Of a stretch of DNA of 64,000 nucleotides, positions 50,246-59,638 are shown piece after piece; the stretch's first letter is position 1; every line of letters starts with the position of its first letter. The position numbers and the translations under genes are program-made. The notes beneath the pieces are model-generated. The model saw only the letters and a program-made list of their open reading frames with translations. It made no database searches and was not told the origin of the DNA. The DNA lies in the NCBI RefSeq assembly GCF_018304945.1, contig NZ_JAGQEE010000001.1, positions 372,001 to 436,000 of the forward strand, written 5' to 3'. The DNA comes from Collimonas humicola (GTDB lineage Bacteria > Pseudomonadota > Gammaproteobacteria > Burkholderiales > Burkholderiaceae_D).

Positions 50246-50322
50246 TGGTGCGGCTGGCAGGAATCGAACCCACGACCCCTTGGTTCGTAGCCAAGTACTC
50301 TATCCAGCTGAGCTACAGCCGC
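50246..50322 (-). tRNA. tRNA-Arg(ACG), prophage attachment target
   Basis: 77 nt including encoded CCA. Acceptor stem GCGGCTG pairs with CAGCCGC, the anticodon stem CTTGG/CCAAG encloses CTACGAA with anticodon ACG, and the T-loop GGTTCGATTCC is canonical. The gene remains intact at this junction and its 3' end faces the prophage, so the attachment core is probably within the 3' half. Confidence 0.97.
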
Positions 50323-50552
50323 GAAAAACAAAATTATATACGATCTTTGTTTATTTTGGAAGAGGAAAATATTTAAAAACTTCATATTTCGCTTCGCTTG
50401 CAGAGCTAAACTTCTTTTTCTGCTTGCCCTCAACCAAGTCCGCTACTATGCCTGAACAATTGCAGAATGGGAAGCCTTTTCTGCAATTAATTGCTATTTT
50501 TTTGCTGAAGCTTGCCTGCGATGCCCGGGCAATGAGGAAATTCGCCCGGTGC

Positions 50553-50580
50553 TATAATCAAACAATAATCATTATCATTT
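50553..50580 (+). promoter_or_regulatory. TATAAT box and Fur-box-like site of the ftr operon
   Basis: TATAAT (50,553-50,558) is closely followed by ACAATAATCATTATCATTT (50,562-50,580), very similar to the 19-bp Fur consensus built from NAT(A/T)AT units. It lies 32 bp before the ftrA start, so the operon is likely repressed by Fe-Fur. Confidence 0.75.
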
Positions 50581-50611
50581 GTTGTTTACGTTACGAAAGA
50601 AGGTTGATCAC

Positions 50612-51154
50612 ATGAAGGTAAAAGCAATTGCGGCAGCTGTGTCGTTATCTCTTGGTATTGCCGGCGCCGCGACAGCGGCTGAGTACCCGATCGGCAAGCA
50701 GCAGATCATGAACGGCCTGGAGATTGCCGCTGTTTACCTGCAGCCGATCAAGATGGAACCGGAAGGCATGATGCGCAAGGCGGAGCTGTCGGACATCCAT
50801 GTCGAGGCGGATATCCGGGCAGTCAAAAACAATCCCAACGGCTTTGCCGAAGGCGACTGGATGCCGAACCTGGTCATCTCTTACGTATTCACCAAAGCCG
50901 GTTCGAACCAGGTGATCAAAGGCGACATGATGCCGATGGTGGCCAGCGACGGTCCGCATTACGGCGACAACGTCAAGCTGGCAGGGCCGGGCAAGTACAC
51001 CTTGAAGATGATCATCTCGCCGCCGTCAGCCAATGCCGGCGCGCACTTCGGCCGTCACGTGGATAAGGAGACCGGCGTCGGCGCCTGGTTCAAACCGTTT
51101 GAAGTGGTCAATGAATTCACCTTCGCCGGCGTCGGCAAAAAAGGCGGATATTAA
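50612..51154 (+). CDS. ftrA: Periplasmic iron-binding protein FtrA (P19/Tpd family)
   Basis: 180 residues from ATG 50,612 behind AAGG. A signal peptide (MKVKAIAAAVSLSLGIAGAA) ends near residue 23. The mature part EYPIGKQQIMNGLEIAAVYLQPI, MMRKAELSDIHVEADI and GPHYGDNVKLAGPGKYTLKM with AGAHFGRHVDKETGVGAW fits P19-type iron/copper-binding proteins (Met/His-rich). It binds ferrous iron in the periplasm and hands it to the FtrBCD system. First in the operon after a Fur-box-like site. Confidence 0.92.
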   Translation: MKVKAIAAAVSLSLGIAGAATAAEYPIGKQQIMNGLEIAAVYLQPIKMEPEGMMRKAELSDIHVEADIRAVKNNPNGFAEGDWMPNLVISYVFTKAGSNQVIKGDMMPMVASDGPHYGDNVKLAGPGKYTLKMIISPPSANAGAHFGRHVDKETGVGAWFKPFEVVNEFTFAGVGKKGGY

Positions 51155-51181
51155 TCTCTCATGAACTTTCGATCGGAGAGC

Positions 51182-51523
51182 ATGACCATGGTGTCTGCCA
51201 AAGTGCGCGGCTTGCTGGGTATCGGCTTATTCTTTGCGGCGGCGGTTTCGATGGCCGCCGATTTGCCGACCTTCAAGTTGGAAATGAAGGATGGCGTATT
51301 GAATCCGGCACGGATCGAAGTGCCGGCCGGTAAAAAAATCAAAATCGAAATCCATAATCTCGGCAAGTCGGCGGCGGAATTTGAAAGCGTCCAGCTGCGC
51401 AAGGAAAAAGTGCTGGCGCCGGGCGCGGAATCGTTCGTGGTGATTGCGCCGCTGTCGCCGGGCGAGTACAAGTTTTTCGATGATTTCCATGCCACCGCGC
51501 AGGGCGTCATCGTCGCCAAATAA
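51182..51523 (+). CDS. ftrB: Cupredoxin-like protein FtrB
   Basis: 113 residues from ATG 51,182 (GGAGAG upstream). A signal peptide of about 24 residues precedes a cupredoxin domain (PTFKLEMKDGVLNPARIEVPAGKKIKIEIHNLG, then FFDDFHATAQGVIV). It probably oxidises or transfers iron between FtrA and the permease. Not a classic blue copper site: the C..H..M set is incomplete, as in other FtrB members. Confidence 0.88.
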   Translation: MTMVSAKVRGLLGIGLFFAAAVSMAADLPTFKLEMKDGVLNPARIEVPAGKKIKIEIHNLGKSAAEFESVQLRKEKVLAPGAESFVVIAPLSPGEYKFFDDFHATAQGVIVAK

Positions 51524-51616
51524 GAGCCTCTATATCTAGAGGCTGCGATTGTTTGCATTGTAAATATTTGCGGGGCGGTGCCGAACGGCGCGGCCGCGAC
51601 TGACTGGAGATTGGGA

Positions 51617-52444
51617 ATGGGCCAGGTATTATTCATTGTCTGGCGCGAAAGCGTCGAGGCTTTGCTGGTGGTGGGTATTTTGCATGCGTGGCTGAAGAAC
51701 GGCGGCGCCGCGGCGCGCCGCGGCCTGCCTTATCTGTGGGGCGGCGTCGGCGTCGGCATCCTGGCCGCGATCGGCCTCGGTGCAGCGCTGCTGGGTTTTA
51801 GCGAACTGCTGTCGGGCGATGCACAGGATTACTTCCAGATCGTGATGGTGATCCTGGCGGCCTTCTTGATTGTGCAGATGGTGTTCTGGATGCGAAAGCA
51901 TGGCCGTACGCTTAAGCGCGACATGGAAACCTCGCTCAGCGAGAACATGCAACAGGCAAGCTGGTGGGGCGTATTCGCCCTGGCGGCATTGGCGATTGCG
52001 CGCGAGGGCAGCGAAACCGTGATTTTCCTGTACGGCCTCGGCCTGGCGCAGCAAGGCGAAACCGCCGGCGCCATGATCTTGGCGGCAGTGCTGGGCTTTG
52101 CGCTGGCCTTCCTGACTTTCTATCTGCTGCAGCTCGGTGGTAGAATTTTCTCTTGGCGCCGCTTCTTTCAAGTCACCGAAATCATCTTGTTGTTCCTGGC
52201 TGCAGGCTTGCTGCTGACCGGCATCGAGCGCCTGATGTCGCTGGATATCATCCCGACGCTGATCGATCCGGTCTGGGACAGCTCCCGCCTGCTCGATGAT
52301 ACGACCAAGTTTGGCAACCTGGTATCCACGCTGACCGGCTATCGCGCACAGCCTGCGCTGATGAGCTTGCTGGTGTATGCGGCTTACTGGATCGGTGTCC
52401 TGCTGTTCCTGAAACGCGCCCGTCCTAAAACAAAAACGATCTGA
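51617..52444 (+). CDS. ftrC: FTR1-family iron permease FtrC
   Basis: 275 residues from ATG 51,617. Seven hydrophobic segments; two R-E-x-x-E iron motifs are visible, WRESVEALLV in TM1 and AREGSETVIFL in TM4. It transports iron across the inner membrane. Overlaps ftrD by one base (TGATG-type). Operon order A-B-C-D as in Bordetella and Brucella. Confidence 0.93.
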   Translation: MGQVLFIVWRESVEALLVVGILHAWLKNGGAAARRGLPYLWGGVGVGILAAIGLGAALLGFSELLSGDAQDYFQIVMVILAAFLIVQMVFWMRKHGRTLKRDMETSLSENMQQASWWGVFALAALAIAREGSETVIFLYGLGLAQQGETAGAMILAAVLGFALAFLTFYLLQLGGRIFSWRRFFQVTEIILLFLAAGLLLTGIERLMSLDIIPTLIDPVWDSSRLLDDTTKFGNLVSTLTGYRAQPALMSLLVYAAYWIGVLLFLKRARPKTKTI

Positions 52445-53850
52445 TGACTACTTGTGCAATTCCCCAGGCGACACGACTTTCCCGCACGGCTGACTGGATG
52501 CGGGACCACGCGAAGCTGATTCGCTGGGTGCAATGGGGGATTGTGCTGGTCTACGGCTTCCTGATTCTGGTGCCGATCTTTTTGCCGCTGCCGGACGAGA
52601 CCGCGCACATCTGGTCGAACCTGACCCTGATCGCGCAGTTTGCCTTCTGGGGCATCTGGTGGCCGTTCGTGCTGATCAGCATGGTGCTGATGGGGCGCGT
52701 CTGGTGCGGCGTGCTGTGTCCGGAAGGGGCTTTGACCGAATTCGCCAGCCGCCACGGCCGCGGCAAGGCGATCCCGCATTGGATGCGCTGGGGCGGCTGG
52801 CCTTTCGTGGCCTTTGCCCTGACCACGGTTTACGGCCAGATGGTCAGCGTCTATCAATACCCCAAGGCGGTGCTGCTGGTGCTGGGCGGCTCCACCGTCG
52901 GCGCCATCATCGTCGGCTATCTGTATGGCCGCGACAAGCGCGTCTGGTGCAAATATCTGTGCCCGGTGAACGGTGTGTTCGGCTTGCTGGCCAAGCTGGC
53001 GCCGTTCCATTACAAGGTCAATGAAACCGCCTGGCGCGCTTCTTATGGCACCCACAGCCACACGCAGGGGCGCACCGTGATTCCTGTCAACTGCGCGCCG
53101 CTGCTGCCGTTGCGGGCTATGAAGGGCGCCGCCGATTGCCATATGTGCGGCCGCTGCAGCGGTCACCGCGACGCCATCGAGCTGACCTGGCGCGCGCCGA
53201 CCGAGGAAATCGTGCGCCATGGCGAGCAGCAAAACAGCCTGTGGGAAAGCGCCCTGGCGCTGTATGGCCTGATGGGGATTGCCATCGGCGCTTTTCACTG
53301 GTCGGCCAGTCCCTGGTTTGTGCAGATCAAGCAGGCCATTGCCACCTGGCTGATCGACCGCGACATCATGTGGCCTTTCGATACGCATGCGCCGTGGTGG
53401 GTGTTTACCAATTATCCGGCGCAGAACGATGTTTTCAGCTGGCTCGACGGCGGCCTGGTGATCGCCTACATCCTGACCACCGGCCTGGTGCTGGGCAGCG
53501 CGCTGAGCCTGCTGTTCGCGCTGAGCAGCCGCGCGCTGGGCGGCTGGGACCGCAAGCGCTTCAACCATCTGGTGCAAGCGACCATTCCGCTGGCCGGCTG
53601 CGGCGTGTTTGTCGGCTTGTCGGCCACCACCATCAGTCTGCTGCGCGGCGAACATCTGCCGGTATTCTGGGCCAACGATTTGCGTGCGCTCCTGCTGATC
53701 GCCACCACCTTGTGGAGCGTCTGGCTGGCGTGGCGCGTTACCGGCCGTTACACAGCGTCTTTCGGACGCCGGCTGGCGAGCATGGCGCCGGTCATCGCTG
53801 GCCTGGGGCTGGTCAATTTCGCCTGGCTGCTGATGTTCTGGCTGTGGTAA
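52444..53850 (+). CDS. ftrD: Polyferredoxin-type membrane protein FtrD
   Basis: 468 residues with about six membrane helices and cysteine motifs for iron-sulfur clusters: GVLCPEGALTE, KYLCPVNGVFG and CHMCGRCSGHRDA (NapH/RnfC-like 4Fe-4S proteins). It is thought to pass electrons that keep iron reduced or reset FtrA/B during import. The longest member of the operon; followed by 176 bp before the next gene. Confidence 0.88.
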   Translation: MTTCAIPQATRLSRTADWMRDHAKLIRWVQWGIVLVYGFLILVPIFLPLPDETAHIWSNLTLIAQFAFWGIWWPFVLISMVLMGRVWCGVLCPEGALTEFASRHGRGKAIPHWMRWGGWPFVAFALTTVYGQMVSVYQYPKAVLLVLGGSTVGAIIVGYLYGRDKRVWCKYLCPVNGVFGLLAKLAPFHYKVNETAWRASYGTHSHTQGRTVIPVNCAPLLPLRAMKGAADCHMCGRCSGHRDAIELTWRAPTEEIVRHGEQQNSLWESALALYGLMGIAIGAFHWSASPWFVQIKQAIATWLIDRDIMWPFDTHAPWWVFTNYPAQNDVFSWLDGGLVIAYILTTGLVLGSALSLLFALSSRALGGWDRKRFNHLVQATIPLAGCGVFVGLSATTISLLRGEHLPVFWANDLRALLLIATTLWSVWLAWRVTGRYTASFGRRLASMAPVIAGLGLVNFAWLLMFWLW

Positions 53851-54026
53851 ATACCCATCGCATCCCCATCGTTATGCGCTGAAAACGGAAATCCTCCGTT
53901 GCTTGCCGCGGTTAATGCGTAAAATGAGATTGTTGTCCCGTCCATATTTTCTGCGCTGCCTTCCGTCCATGGAGCGCGGCTGCGGGCGGGAAGCCTCTTT
54001 TAAACTTTAGCTGACCTTCTATTATC

Positions 54027-55046
54027 ATGGCTCGCCCCCGCTTCCTGCCCGACAACTTCACGCTGTTGCTGGTGACTACCGTTCTCATTGCCAGTCTTTT
54101 TCCCGCCCGCGGCCAGGTGGCGCAGTCTTTCAACCTGATCACCACGCTGGCCATCGGCCTGCTGTTTTTCCTGCATGGCGCCAAGCTGTCGCGCGAGGCG
54201 GTGGTGCAGGGTGCGCTGCACTGGCGCTTGCACTTGACGGTGCTGCTCGCCACTTTCGTGTTGTTTCCGCTGCTCGGACTGGTGCTGAAGCCGGCCTTGC
54301 TGCCGCTGGTCACACCTGATCTGTATCTGGGCATCCTGTTTTTATGCACCTTGCCGTCCACCGTGCAATCGTCTATTGCTTTTACTTCGGTAGCGCGCGG
54401 CAATGTGCCGGCGGCGGTCTGCAGCGCTTCGGCTTCCAACCTGCTGGGCATTTTCCTGACGCCGGTGCTGGTCGGGCTGGTGGTGGTGGCGCACGGCCAG
54501 GGCAAGGGCTCTTTCGATTCCATCATGAATATCGTGCTGCAGCTGCTGGTGCCGTTTGTCGCCGGCCAGATCGCGCGGCGCTGGATCAGCGGCTGGATCG
54601 AAAAGCACAAGATCATCTTGAAGATCGTGGACCAGGGTTCGATCCTGCTGGTGGTGTATACGGCCTTTAGCGAAGCGGTAGTGCAGGGCTTGTGGCAGCA
54701 GTTGCCGCCGGTTTCCCTGCTGGGCCTGATGTTGGTAGTGTCGTTGCTGCTGTTCGTGATGCTGAGCATCGCCACCTTCGCCAGCCGGCGCATGGGTTTC
54801 AACAAGGAAGACGAGATCACCATTGTCTTTTGCGGATCGAAGAAAAGCCTGGCGAGCGGCGTGCCGATGGCGAAAGTCCTGTTTGCCGGACATACCGTGG
54901 GCATGATCGTTTTGCCGCTGATGCTGTTTCACCAGATTCAGCTGATGGTGTGCGCGGTACTGGCCAGGCGCTACGCCAGCCGGCCGGTAGAGATCGTGGC
55001 CGGCGCCCCGGGGCCGGTCTGGCCGGACGTCAGTCCGGAAGATTGA
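54027..55046 (+). CDS. YfeH-like Na+/bile-acid symporter family protein
   Basis: 339 residues, about ten membrane helices. FFLHGAKLSREAVVQG, LCTLPSTVQSSIAFTSVARGN (TM4, signature 'PS..qSs...t..A.gN') and FCGSKKSLASGVPMAKVLF place it in the SBF-like YfeH group. Substrate unknown; probably an organic anion. It has its own promoter region of 176 bp. Confidence 0.88.
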   Translation: MARPRFLPDNFTLLLVTTVLIASLFPARGQVAQSFNLITTLAIGLLFFLHGAKLSREAVVQGALHWRLHLTVLLATFVLFPLLGLVLKPALLPLVTPDLYLGILFLCTLPSTVQSSIAFTSVARGNVPAAVCSASASNLLGIFLTPVLVGLVVVAHGQGKGSFDSIMNIVLQLLVPFVAGQIARRWISGWIEKHKIILKIVDQGSILLVVYTAFSEAVVQGLWQQLPPVSLLGLMLVVSLLLFVMLSIATFASRRMGFNKEDEITIVFCGSKKSLASGVPMAKVLFAGHTVGMIVLPLMLFHQIQLMVCAVLARRYASRPVEIVAGAPGPVWPDVSPED

Positions 55047-55092
55047 TCGCCCGTCCGGATGGGCTGGACTTCGGCCCACCCGGACAGCAGGC

Positions 55093-56142
55093 TTAGGGAG
55101 CGGGGTTGGGCTGACGCGAATGAATCGCCTCGATCTCGCGCAGGATCTCTTCATCCAGCATCAGGTTGACGCTGTCCAGGTTGCTTTGCAGTTGCTCCCG
55201 CGTGGTGGCGCCGATGATGTTGCTGGTCAGGAAGCCGCGGCTGTTGACGAAAGCCAGCGCCATTTGCGCCGGATCCAGGTTGTGCTTTTTCGCCAGCGCT
55301 ACATAGTCGCCAACGACCCGGTTGACTTGCGGATTGGTGTAGCGGCTGAAGCGTTCGAACAAAGTCAAGCGGCCGCCGGCAGGGCGTGCTCCATCCAGGT
55401 ATTTCCCAGACAGCACGCCAAAGGCGAGCGGCGAATAGGCCAGCAGGCCGACTTGTTCGCGGTAAGAAAACTCCGAATGGCCGATCTCGAAAGTACGGTT
55501 CAGCAGGCTGTACGGATTCTGGATGCTGACTACGCGCGGCAGGTCGAATTTTTCCGAAGCTCGCAGGAACTGCGCGATGCCCCACGGTGTTTCATTCGAT
55601 ATCCCGATATGGCGCACCTTGCCAGCCTTGATGAAGTCGGCCAGGATGGTCAGCGTTTCTTCGATCGGCACCGTATCTTCATCGGCAATGTGGTTGTAGT
55701 TCAGCGTGCCGAAGCAGTTGACGCTGCGGTCCGGCCAGTGCAGCTGGTACAGGTCGACATAGTCCGTCTGCAGCCGTTCCAGGCTGCCGTTGAGGGCTTC
55801 AGTCAGTCCTTTGCGGTCGAAATTGTTGATGCCGCCGCGCACGTGGCGTGGATTGTGCGGCTTGCGGGCAGGTCCGGTGGCTTTGGTGGCGATCATCACC
55901 TGGTCGCGCTTGCCGGATTTTTTCAGCCAGCTGCCGACATACCGTTCGGTCAAGCCCTGGGTCTCGGCGCGCGGCGGCACCGGGTACATTTCGGCGGTGT
56001 CGATCAGGTTGACGCCGTGCGCCAGCGCCAGCTCGATCTGCGCATGCGCTTCGGCTTCGCTGTTTTGTTCGCCCCAGGTCATGGTGCCTAGTGTTATCAG
56101 GCTGACTTTCAGATTGCTGTGTCCCAGTTCATGATATTGCAT
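55093..56142 (-). CDS. tas: Aldo/keto reductase, Tas-like
   Basis: 349 residues from ATG 56,140-56,142 (AAAGGAA upstream; longer in-frame starts lack it). NLIDTAEMYPVPP carries the catalytic Asp/Tyr, GLTERYVGSWLKKSGKRDQVMIATKATGP the Lys, and the following YVDLYQLHWPDRSVNCFG has the His, all conserved in AKRs. The C-terminal part AFVNSRGFLTSNIIGATTREQL binds NADPH. Tas of E. coli complements a starvation mutation; its natural substrate is unknown. Confidence 0.92.
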   Translation of the reverse strand: MQYHELGHSNLKVSLITLGTMTWGEQNSEAEAHAQIELALAHGVNLIDTAEMYPVPPRAETQGLTERYVGSWLKKSGKRDQVMIATKATGPARKPHNPRHVRGGINNFDRKGLTEALNGSLERLQTDYVDLYQLHWPDRSVNCFGTLNYNHIADEDTVPIEETLTILADFIKAGKVRHIGISNETPWGIAQFLRASEKFDLPRVVSIQNPYSLLNRTFEIGHSEFSYREQVGLLAYSPLAFGVLSGKYLDGARPAGGRLTLFERFSRYTNPQVNRVVGDYVALAKKHNLDPAQMALAFVNSRGFLTSNIIGATTREQLQSNLDSVNLMLDEEILREIEAIHSRQPNPAP

Positions 56143-56309
56143 TGATGTTTCCTTTGCTGCGGGCCGGATGAGTATGGAATGCGGTATGAAAATGCAGGAC
56201 GGCTTGCCTGCCCGCATCGATGGCCGTTGAGCGTAACCGCGCCATGTTTTAAAGAGGATAGTGAGTATAGCCGCAAGCGGGTTCGGCTGCTGCTCCTGGC
56301 CAGCCGGGA

Positions 56310-57608
56310 TCAGCCGGCCTTGGCTGTGCCGGCGGCCGGCGCATCGCTTTTGCCGGCTGCCGGCAGGTGCGGATCGGCCAGCCGGTCAAGCTTGAACAAG
56401 GTAGGAAACAGCCGTATCCACAGCAGCACCACAATGATGGTGCCGACGCCGCCCAGCACCACCGCTTGCACCGGTCCCAGCCAGGCCGCCGTCACGCCGG
56501 ATTCGAATTCGCCCAGCTGGTTGGAGGTGCCGATGAACACAGAATTGACGGCGCTGACGCGGCCGCGCATATGGTCTGGCGTTTCCAGTTGCACAAACGA
56601 AGAGCGCACCACCACGCTGATCATGTCGGAAGCGCCGAGCACCACCAATGCCGCCAGCGACAAGGCAAACGAGCGCGACAGCGCAAACACCACCGTCGCC
56701 AGGCCGAAGATGGCGACAGCAGTAAACATGCTGCGGCCGACCTTGCGGCTCAAGGGCTTGCGCGCCAGGAAAATGGCCATGGACAAAGCGCCGACCGCCG
56801 GCGCCGAACGCAGCAGGCCGAGGCCGAGCGGGCCGGTGGCCAGGATGTCGTGCGCATAGATCGGCAGCAAGGCAGTGGCGCCACCCAGCAGGACTGCGAA
56901 CAAGTCTAGCGAAATCGCGCCCAGGATGGCCGGCCTGCTTTTGATGAAGGCAATCCCCGCCAGCACGGATTTGACGGTGGCGGGTTCGCGCCGCGGCAAC
57001 ACGCTTTCGATGCGGATCAGCGCCACCAGCAGGCTGGCCGCCAGGAACAGGGTGCTGCTGCTGGCATACACCGCGCATGGTCCCAGTACATAAATGAAAC
57101 CGCCCAGCGCCGGGCCGATGATCACCGCGGTTTGCGTGGCCGATGCCGACCAGGCGATCGCGCGCGGCAGCAGGCGCGGCGGCACCAGTCCCGGCACCAG
57201 CGCCTGCAAGGTGGGCGACTCAAAGGCGCGGGTGGCGCCGATCACGAACACGATGGCAAAGATGACTTCCTTGGTCAGCCAGCCATGGTAACTGCCGATG
57301 GCCAGCGCGGCGGCAGCCAGGCCTTCGATGAACAGGCAGATGCGGGCAATCTTGCGGCGGTCGTAGCGGTCGGCGACATGGCCGACCACCAGCGCCAGCA
57401 CCAGGGCCGGCAGAAATTGCACCAGGCCGACCATGCCGAGGTCGAAAGCGCTATGGGTGAGCTGATATACCTGCCAGCCGACAGCGACAATCTGCATCTG
57501 GTTGGCGAGGGTGGAGGCAACGCGGGCGCCCCAGAACAGGGTAAAGGGGCGATGGCGCAGGACGGATTCGGTTTCGGGGGCGGGGGGCGTGGGAGCTGGG
57601 GCGGTCAT
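56310..57608 (-). CDS. MFS transporter (EntS/MFS_3 group)
   Basis: 432 residues with 12 predicted membrane helices. The start HRPFTLFWGARVASTLANQMQ and the loop motif VGHVADRYDRRKIARI (A-type) are typical of the EntS-like MFS_3 group, as is DMISVVVRSSFVQLETPDHMRGRVSAVN in the second half. These export siderophores or drugs; proximity to iron genes is suggestive but not proof. No adjacent biosynthesis genes. Confidence 0.9.
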   Translation of the reverse strand: MTAPAPTPPAPETESVLRHRPFTLFWGARVASTLANQMQIVAVGWQVYQLTHSAFDLGMVGLVQFLPALVLALVVGHVADRYDRRKIARICLFIEGLAAAALAIGSYHGWLTKEVIFAIVFVIGATRAFESPTLQALVPGLVPPRLLPRAIAWSASATQTAVIIGPALGGFIYVLGPCAVYASSSTLFLAASLLVALIRIESVLPRREPATVKSVLAGIAFIKSRPAILGAISLDLFAVLLGGATALLPIYAHDILATGPLGLGLLRSAPAVGALSMAIFLARKPLSRKVGRSMFTAVAIFGLATVVFALSRSFALSLAALVVLGASDMISVVVRSSFVQLETPDHMRGRVSAVNSVFIGTSNQLGEFESGVTAAWLGPVQAVVLGGVGTIIVVLLWIRLFPTLFKLDRLADPHLPAAGKSDAPAAGTAKAG

Positions 57609-57664
57609 TATGCAGCGGCAGTGTCGGGGAAGCAGGGCGAGGCCATAGGATATGCCGATCCCGT

Positions 57665-57695
57665 AAAAAAAGCCGCTAACTTCAGCGGCTTTTTT
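57665..57695. terminator. Bidirectional terminator between the binding-protein and MFS genes
   Basis: GCCGCT (57,672-57,677) pairs with AGCGGC (57,684-57,689), with A- and T-runs on both sides. It serves the ABC-binding protein gene, which ends 12 bp to the right, on the minus strand. Confidence 0.85.
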
Positions 57696-57706
57696 GTGGC
57701 ATGTGG

Positions 57707-59290
57707 CTATTCGGGACGGAACTGATAGGCAAAGGTGAACTCATCCGTGCGTGGCGTGTATTTCAAGCCTTTGCGCAGCGCCCAGGTGGCGTACTGATGA
57801 TAGAGCGGAATCACAGCGTAATCGCTGAGTGCAACCACGGCGCCCTGGCGGGCAAAATCCTGGCGCTGCTTCTGGTCGACGGAAGCGAGCGAGGATTGCA
57901 CCAGCTGGTCGAGTTTCGGATTGCTGTACTTGCCCCAGTTCCAGGAACCCCAGCCGGTGTCGGGATTGGTGGTGCCGAGCAAGGTGCGCAGGCCGAAATC
58001 GCCAGCCAGCGTGCCCCAGCCCAGCAAGGCCGCGCTATAGTCGCCGGCGCGCGCCTTGCCGAAATAGACTGCCAGCGGCAGCGTCTCAACCTTGGCCTGG
58101 ATGCCGACCCGGTTGAGGAACTGCGCCACCGTCTGTACAACGCGCTCATCGTTGATGTAGCGGTTGTTGGGGCCGTGCAGCGTAATGCCGAAGCCGGTCG
58201 GATAACCCGCTGCCGCCAGCAGTTTCTTGGCGCCTTCCGGATCGTATTTTTCCACCTTGAGCGCATCGGCGTAGCCCAGGATGCCTGGCGCGATGATGTT
58301 CGATGCCGGTACCGCCAGTCCTTCCAGCGTTCGTTCGACCAGCGCCTGGCGGTTGATGGCCTTGGAAATCGCTTGCCGCACGCGCACGTCTTTCAAGGGG
58401 TTCTTGTCCAGCGGCTTGCCGTTCTTGTCGGTGATGTCGGGCGACTTGTCGCGCGACTGGTCCAGGGTCCAGAAAATGGTGCGCCAGGAGATTTTTTGCG
58501 CCAGCGTGAATTTCGGATTGGTCTTCAGCTTGGCCAGGTCGGCAGGCGGCACGTTTTCGATAGCGTCGACTTCACCCGCCAGCAGGGCGGCCAGGCGAGC
58601 GCCGTCAGACGTCAGGATGCGGAAGGTAACTTTGTCCCAGGCCGGTTTCTCGCCCCAGTAGGCATCGTTGCGCACCAGCTCGATACTGTCGCCGCGCTTG
58701 AAGCTGGCGAATTTGAAGGGGCCGGTGCCGACCAGCGCCTTGCCGCTGTTGAAGTCTTCGGTCGTGGCGTTTTGCGCGGCTTTCTTGGAAACGATGAAAA
58801 TCGTGCTGACATCCAGCGCAAGCGGGCCGTAAGGAGTGGCGGTTTTCAGGCGCACTGTATATGGATCGACCACCTGCTTGCCGATAATCTGCTTGGTGTA
58901 ACTGGTGAACGGGCCGGGGCTGGTGGTCAGGGTGGCGGGCCGGTCCAGCGAAAATACAACATCTTCCGCGGTCAGCTCGGAGCCGTCGCTGAACTTGACG
59001 CCATGCCGCAGCTTGAACTCCCAGGTCAGCGGATCGATGGCTTTCCAGGACGTCGCCAAACCGGGAATCAGCTGGCCGTTGGCATCAACATTCACCAGGG
59101 CATCGAACAGATGCGAAGAAAGCGAGATATTCGGCGCGATATTGTTGAAATGCGGATCCAGGGTAGAGACATCGGCATATAATCCGATCTTCAGATCTGC
59201 GGCGTAGCTGGCTGCGGGATTCAAAGAGGCCAGGGCGCTCAGGCCGGCGAAAGCCAGGACGAGTACTTTCTTTCTGGAAAGCTGAAACAT
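57707..59290 (-). CDS. ABC transporter substrate-binding protein, peptide/opine type
   Basis: 527 residues from ATG 59,288-59,290 (GGAG upstream). Signal peptide residues 1-30 (KKVLVLAFAGLSALASLNPAAS). SBP_bac_5 features include GLATSWKAIDPLTWEFKLRHGVKFSDG and LVGTGPFKFASFKRGDSIELVRNDAYWGEKP, then RVRQAISKAINRQALVERTLEG. It delivers peptides or other solutes to a Dpp/Opp-like importer that is not nearby, so it may feed a transporter elsewhere. Confidence 0.9.
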   Translation of the reverse strand: MFQLSRKKVLVLAFAGLSALASLNPAASYAADLKIGLYADVSTLDPHFNNIAPNISLSSHLFDALVNVDANGQLIPGLATSWKAIDPLTWEFKLRHGVKFSDGSELTAEDVVFSLDRPATLTTSPGPFTSYTKQIIGKQVVDPYTVRLKTATPYGPLALDVSTIFIVSKKAAQNATTEDFNSGKALVGTGPFKFASFKRGDSIELVRNDAYWGEKPAWDKVTFRILTSDGARLAALLAGEVDAIENVPPADLAKLKTNPKFTLAQKISWRTIFWTLDQSRDKSPDITDKNGKPLDKNPLKDVRVRQAISKAINRQALVERTLEGLAVPASNIIAPGILGYADALKVEKYDPEGAKKLLAAAGYPTGFGITLHGPNNRYINDERVVQTVAQFLNRVGIQAKVETLPLAVYFGKARAGDYSAALLGWGTLAGDFGLRTLLGTTNPDTGWGSWNWGKYSNPKLDQLVQSSLASVDQKQRQDFARQGAVVALSDYAVIPLYHQYATWALRKGLKYTPRTDEFTFAYQFRPE

Positions 59291-59522
59291 GCGATCTCCC
59301 AATCGGTGTGAGGTAAATAAGACTGACTCCCATTCTATGACCGGGCATATAATTATCAAAACATAATAATTTCTTTTTGTTATGTGTTTTAGTTATATAC
59401 GCTTTGCGCAGAAGCGGCGGGGGAAGGAGCGCAGAAGGCGACGGCGGGCAGTCGAAAAGGCAACTCTTTCTTCCGATGCAATAATTATTTGCCCGGCCGG
59501 TGCTTTTAATAAAATTATCGGT

Positions 59523-59638
59523 TATAATGGCGCATCGTTTAAGATTCGAGCTAGTAGTGCAGTATTAGTCTGTCATTTCTTTCTTGCTTCAAACGATCTA
59601 ACGGGCGACAGCCCAACTTAACTGAAATAGGAAATGTA
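59523..59638 (+). promoter_or_regulatory. cspA-type promoter and long 5' UTR
   Basis: TATAAT at 59,523-59,528 would start transcription near 59,535, giving an about 105-nt untranslated leader before the cold-shock gene. Long leaders in this class act as RNA thermometers. The -35 is weak. Confidence 0.55.

Larger units (their letters stand above)
1..50248. mobile_element. Siphovirus-type prophage, right-hand part
   Basis: A continuous block of phage genes runs from the left edge to a tRNA-Arg gene: tail, head and packaging genes on the minus strand, then control, replication and integration genes mainly on the plus strand. The integrase is the last phage gene and sits beside the tRNA 3' end, the usual geometry for tRNA-targeting integrases. 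Structural, packaging, regulatory, replication and integration genes all look uninterrupted, so the element may be inducible. The left attachment site and probably the lysis genes lie outside the window. Confidence 0.95.

Noticed and set aside
50242-50433. Minus-strand open frame across the tRNA gene
   Set aside because: It translates the tRNA-Arg sequence (VAQLDRVLGYEPRGRGF is the well-known artefact of tRNA genes) and has no ribosome site.
52384-53655. 423-codon minus-strand frame opposite ftrD
   Set aside because: His/Gln/Ala-rich composition typical of a shadow of a GC-rich membrane protein gene; no motifs and no ribosome site.
57701-59182. 493-codon plus-strand frame opposite the binding-protein gene
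   Set aside because: Antisense shadow; the minus-strand frame has signal peptide, SBP domains and a good start.
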